Program-made: the position numbers and the translations under genes
Source: Isoetes taiwanensis
Lineage: Eukaryota > Streptophyta > Lycopodiopsida > Isoetales > Isoetaceae
Direction of reading: 5' to 3'
Length of the DNA: 64,000 nt
NCBI GenBank assembly: GCA_021234155.1
Contig: JAJEKV010000015.1
Location: forward strand, 10,562,101-10,626,100
Part shown: positions 59,500 through 64,000 of the stretch, piece after piece
Layout of the letters: each line of letters starts with the position of its first letter
Numbering within the stretch: position 1 is the stretch's first letter
Notes under the pieces: generated by a model
What the model was told of the DNA's origin: nothing
Database searches by the model: none
What the model saw: only the letters and a program-made list of their open reading frames with translations

Positions 59500-59690
59500 T
59501 CAAGGTAATCGGTGGGTTCCATCCCGAATGGAGAAGACTAAATGTATCGGGTTTATGCACCTCGAGCGTAAGTTTCAATCTTCATAGATTACAAAAAGAT
59601 TTGAAAGGTTGCGTGAATATAAGGTAATCGGGTGGAACTCCATTTCAAATGGAGAGGACTAGATGTATCGGGTTCAGCACCCTTCAATCA
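59500..59690 (+). repeat. Diverged 117-bp direct repeat
   Basis: AAGGTAATCGG..GGAGA(A/G)GACTA(A/G)ATGTATCGGGTT occurs at 59502-59565 and 59619-59682. Confidence 0.7.
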
Positions 59691-60084
59691 AATGCTTTCT
59701 AAATATCATAAACGTTGTATGAATCAATCTTAAGAATAAACATTTGATAAAATCATGAAAAAACATGGATATTTATAATTATTATATTATTACATGGTTT
59801 TTTATTAATATTTTTATTGTTTACTAGAAAAACAACATGGACTAACGCCGAAGGAATTTGAACGTAAAAGTGAGACAGAAAGCTTTTGAGAAAGTTACAT
59901 GGCGACTTGCGCAAGAATGTTACCCCAACAATTGCCACAAATAGTCCAATTAGACCCAAAGTGGACCTAGTCTTCCTAGAGGTGGGGTGGTGTGCATGAA
60001 ATGAATGTCACCGATGTATGTACCATAAACATGTTTCAATGATTAGTTAACTTTATATCTTGATGTTACTTTTTTTTTTTGCAG

Positions 60085-60240
60085 CTTGTACTTGATGAGC
60101 GGTTATATTGCAATTGTTCGATGTGCAAAGGACAAATAAAACGGATGAGAAAGACCTGCCCCTCGACCATGTTGAGAAATATGGTGAATGCCCGACAAAC
60201 CAAAGGTTTCCTGACGCATTATGTGGGGTATTCCAACGAG
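60085..60240 (+). pseudogene. CACTA transposase, N-terminal zinc-binding exon
   Basis: Exon after (T)10GCAG and before GAG/GTATAA. LYCNCSMCKGQIKRMRKTCP and GFLTHYVGYSNE resemble the transposase-associated domain at the start of plant TNP2 proteins (paired Cys, then TH...GY). Confidence 0.65.
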
Positions 60241-61899
60241 GTATAATACACGAATCTTATGAACGATAATCAACTACTCTCATGTACTTGAATCGATGTC
60301 TTAACTTAGTTTGCTTTGTATTTTGTTAGGAAGAAATTGAGAATGAAGTGAGCTCAAGCAAGATATAGATTTTGGGGTTATGTTGTCATTGGAAGTAGAT
60401 GATGTTGATACTATGAATGCGTTCATAGAAAACCCTACAAAAAAGAAAGCCATCAACTTCCTCAAAGAGTATCCCATTACATTGATAGAACTCGTCGTGC
60501 AATGGCCGTTGCCAAGATTGGAGGGAATGACAATGTTCATCAAAATTGGAATGTACTAGATCATGTCGAAGAAAATAATCTTCCACCTTCACTAGTCCAT
60601 TTGGTCCAGCCCTTTACGATAAAGATCGAAGAAATTCAATGCATGGCCTAGAGAGGCAAGCCAATTATTTATGGGGAGCAATTTACATATTGGGGTAGGC
60701 AAGACATGATTAAAAATAGTCGGGTCCCCTGGTCTTGGCCTGGGATTATATATTATGACTAGTGTGAAAGTCAAAGATGGTAACGATCGTTCCTTTAATG
60801 CCATATGTAGGTCCTGAATATAACTCGACACTTGGCATAAATTGAGTAAGCATCGATGATGCTCATCTATGGCCTAAATTCAAATGCACGAACAATATCC
60901 AAGCCCGGTGATCTACTTAAGCTTCACATATATTGATGGTCGTCCCCGGTTGCATGGAAACCTTGTCGCTTTTATTAATAGCTCTATCGAGAATCTCGAA
61001 GCTACCAATTGTGAATTTGTCGAGGCAAACAAAGACCAAGAAGATTTTTTTAGCCGTAAAATTGTGGGGGGAGATATATCATGGTTTATGCTATAAAAAC
61101 TTTGTGTATTGGTGATGAATTGTTCATTGAATATGAATACGGTAGAGAGACCAATGGGAGGTCCTTTGATGATGTACTCAAATTACTCATATAATTTTTT
61201 GTTGGAATGCACCATTTTTCTTCTTCTTCTTGAATTCTTCTTCTTCTTCTCTTGGAATGAGATTGCACATATTGAAGATAAATGTGTATTATATCTTCAA
61301 TATATGCTTTGATTATGACATAAAATTTTATATTTCGTTCGTTATTAAATGCTTAAAATTTAACAAACACGGGCTCTCAATGTATGTATCAATCACGCAT
61401 ATATTTCGCTTTAATCCGGACGTATGCAGGGTAGGCAAGTGGATATAAGACCACATCCAAGCCGCATCAATTGGCGACATCAAAAGTCATTGCGGATAGC
61501 GTAATTAGAATACATTGAGCAAGTATGGTACAAACATGGGCACAACGATAATGAAGAGTACAATGATGAAGATGAACAGAATACGATGATGAAGATGATG
61601 ACAATGCCCCTATGGACGACTTCATGGAAGTTGAAGAACCCATAGCCGACATGTTAGATGCATTTGGCCCAATCTTCGACAACGACCTAGATGACGATAT
61701 AAATACTCCTAACGATGGTCATGAAGATCACGTTTTATTGGAGGAGGCGATAAAGCATTATATCCAGGTGCAAGCATATCTAGATTGACGACATCTTTAT
61801 TGATATTAAACCTTCAAGCCAAATTCAAATGGAGCAATGCCAGTGTTACGGCTTTGTTAGAGTAAGTACAATTGCAATCACTTGACTTATTGAATTTGT
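60241..61899 (+). pseudogene. Degraded middle of CACTA transposase gene
   Basis: Introns and broken exons. The acidic segment at about 61600-61735 (DDFMEVEEPIADMLDAFG..EEAIKHYI) fits the TNP2 linker. 60300-61450 is largely unreadable as protein. Confidence 0.5.
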
Positions 61900-63950
61900 A
61901 GTTGAATGTATACGTAAAGGTCTGTTTTATACAGGTTATTGCAAGAGAAAATACTCCCACAAGGGAACACTATGCCCAAAAGTCGTGACCTGAAATAAAA
62001 ATATATTGGCAGCCATTGGTTTAGGCTACCATAAGATTCACGCTTTGTCCAAATGATTGCATGGTATATTATCAGGATGACATCTACAAGAACACGTAAA
62101 CATGCCCTAAAATGTGGTGCCTCTAGGTACAATGCACGATGCCAAGGGAAAGACCGCCCCGATGAAGGTGGTTCGCTACTTTCCATTGATCCCTCGCATA
62201 AGGCTATTGTTTCGATGTGAATCTCTAGCTTCGCTCATGGGTTGGTGTGCCGCCTAATGCGCCGAGTGACAATGTACTCCGCGTGGTTAGTGACTGCAAG
62301 CAATGGAAGCATATTGATGAAACATGGCCGGAATTTGGAAGAGAGCCACGAAATCTCAGATTAGGGTTGGCAACGGATGGTGTTAATCCTTATGGACGTC
62401 AATCAGCCGCGTGGTCAACTTGGCCAGTAGTGTTGATCAACTATAATTTACCACCGTGGTTACTCATGAAGACTAGCCATTTAATGGTAGTACTATTAGT
62501 TCCAGGACCGAAGAAGCCGGAAAGTCTAGATCCATATCTGAAAATAGTTATTGATGAGCTTTTGACATTGTGGAGTGAAGGTATTGAAGTTTACGATGTC
62601 TCAAGAGAACTTCGTGCTGAACGAAGATTTACCTTGAGAGCAATCTTAATGTGGACAACGAGCGATTGGCCTGGTTTGTATGAACTCTCTGGACTCCAAG
62701 TGTCTGGATATGCGGCATGTCACTTGTGTGGGTTTGAACAGTTGAACTCTCGCCGGTCAACGGCATTGCACAAAAATGTCTATGCAAACTTCAAGAGATA
62801 TCTGCCAATGGAAAATCGACTTCGATACGTAGGTCCAAGAGAAAAACATTGCACTGAAGAGCCTCCCAAAAGGTTGACAATGAGAGATTGGGGTAACATG
62901 TGGGATGCCGCTGAAGGAAATAAGGTTAAGGGAATGAAGTGGAAAGCATCCTTCTTCCTTCTACCCTATTGGACAGAATTGAAGATCCATCATCTTCTTG
63001 ATCCCATGCACATCTTTAAAAACGTTTCGGCGTCTATTTGGAAGCATGTCACCGGACGTAAGGACACAGATGCAGCACGAGAAGATCTACAAGAAGCTGG
63101 ATCAAAATCTAAAGCATGGTTAAATGTCGAAGAAGGAATAAGGCCACAAGTGGATTGGATCGCGTGCCTAGAAAATGTATGAAACCCGCTCGAGAAGTTT
63201 ATCAAGGCAATAAAGACTCCGACAGGATATATGCATTCGCTTGCGTAATTGTTTCTCTAACGAAGGGGAGTTAATCGGGTTGAAATCTCATGATTGGCAT
63301 AAGATGTTGCGTTTTTGTTATGCCTATTGTTTCGAGGGTCGCCTCGCCCACGGTCCACTACATGCAATATGTCTCCTATCGAGTTTTCCGGTTCAGACGG
63401 ATTTAGAAAACACTGATGCTGAACTCTCACTTTTTTTTTTCTTTCTTAAATCATATTTAGATGGATTACAAGGAAGGAGATACCGACAAATGAAATTGCG
63501 GACATGCGAACTAAGGTCGTTGAGGCATGTTGTATGCTAGAGAAAGAATTCCCAACAAGTTTTTCGGACATACAAACTCACTTACTAGTGCATTTAGTGG
63601 ACTTAAGTAGAGCTTGCAGCACAACAAATCCTAGATGGATGTTTTTATAGAACGCTCAAGGTCCTCAAGGACTTTCAGACGTCGAAGGCAAGGCCGAGGG
63701 TTGCATGGCCGAGGGTTGGTTAGCACGAGAGTCATTATTCTATGTCACCGAAGTTCTTGGCCGATCTACACCCCAATGCTCCACGATTATGGACCGATGA
63801 AGACACTCCAACTATAGTTGGAGAAGTTCCGGCGAAGGAAGACCACGTAAGAAATTGTTCACACTAGAAGAACAGCAAAAGTCAATAAGTTTTTCATCTA
63901 CAACTCCACTCCCATGGAGAAATGGATAAAAAAATACGAGGAAGAAAAAT
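61900..63950 (+). pseudogene. TNP2-type CACTA transposase catalytic region
   Basis: CMVYYQDDIYKN and a Cys-rich segment, then RYFPLIPRIRLLF (62164-62257), then the long frame 62247-63182. The long frame has FGREPRNLRLGLATDGVNPY, WPVVLINYNLPPWL, VLLVPGPKKPE, WTTSDWPGLYELSGLQVSGY and ACHLCGFEQL. Next come KSHDWHKMLRFCYAY (63290-63336) and the DUF4218-like end (LEKEFPTSFSDIQTHLLVHL, KVLKDFQTSKA, then EGCMAEGWLARE). All major TNP2 blocks are present but spread over four frames, so this copy is not active. The family cuts and joins CACTA ends. Confidence 0.92.
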
Positions 63951-64000
63951 AAAGAGAGATGAGGAGAGAAGACACTATCGACAAAAGAATCGCAAACAAC

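Larger units (their letters stand above)
58100..64000 (+). mobile_element. CACTA (En/Spm) DNA transposon, left end and transposase
   Basis: It begins CACTACAAGGG at 58100, directly inside the DUF7869-type coding sequence. Subterminal GACGTC-type repeats, a small gene, a second repeat cluster, then the TNP2 transposase follow. The right end is outside the window. Host bases TTG precede the start as the likely 3-bp target site. Confidence 0.88.

Overview
The window looks like nuclear DNA of a land plant. It has GT-AG introns, plant TATA boxes, a Ty1/copia element with an initiator-Met tRNA primer site, an L1-type LINE with a DUF4283-like ORF1, a CACTA (En/Spm) transposon with a TNP2 transposase, and MITEs. 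A DUF7869-like transposon gene, an amino-DNA-methyltransferase relic and the LINE types suggest a seed-free lineage (fern, lycophyte or bryophyte). That placement is inference. Most of the 64 kb is transposon debris of several ages; host genes are few and mostly broken.

1-2.7 kb (minus strand): the most unusual locus. A gene at 985-2239 has a near-copy of the histone H3 N-terminus, then about 270 residues of charged low-complexity linker, then a complete H3 histone fold ending like H3. Two TATA boxes and two pairs of near-palindromic hairpins occur in the same order upstream of this gene and upstream of a second, broken reading frame running off the left edge, so the unit looks tandemly duplicated. 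2.7-4.57 kb is non-coding. 4.57-10.05 kb is a minus-strand copia element with one truncated LTR.

10-22.3 kb: fragments of an unrecognised gene (minus), a receptor-kinase pseudogene (15.4 kb, plus), and a multi-exon coiled-coil gene (16.5-19.3 kb, plus) that looks largely intact. 22.36-29.25 kb is a nearly complete LINE (minus) with a 14-bp target duplication, itself carrying a small transposon with a 9-bp target duplication.

29.6-34.3 kb (minus): pieces of a beta-class DNA amino-methyltransferase gene, with motif IV, X and I remnants in that order. A decayed katanin p80 (KTNB1/KTN80) gene copy and a long-armed MITE lie between its halves. 34.5 kb is a Helitron helicase scrap. 35.4-36.4 kb holds exons of an unrecognised gene.

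37-53 kb: LINE fragments, an LTR family present in opposite orientations at 38.5 and 51.3 kb, minisatellites, a tRNA-like SINE head, a heat-shock-element array, and several kilobases with no gene.

53.3-64 kb is a nest. A transposon-like gene with a DUF7869-type domain is preceded by a cluster of palindromes, including a perfect 51-bp hairpin. It was interrupted first by a 5'-truncated LINE (56.1-57.4 kb) and then by a CACTA transposon that begins at 58,100 and runs off the right edge. The CACTA transposase is readable but frame-broken.
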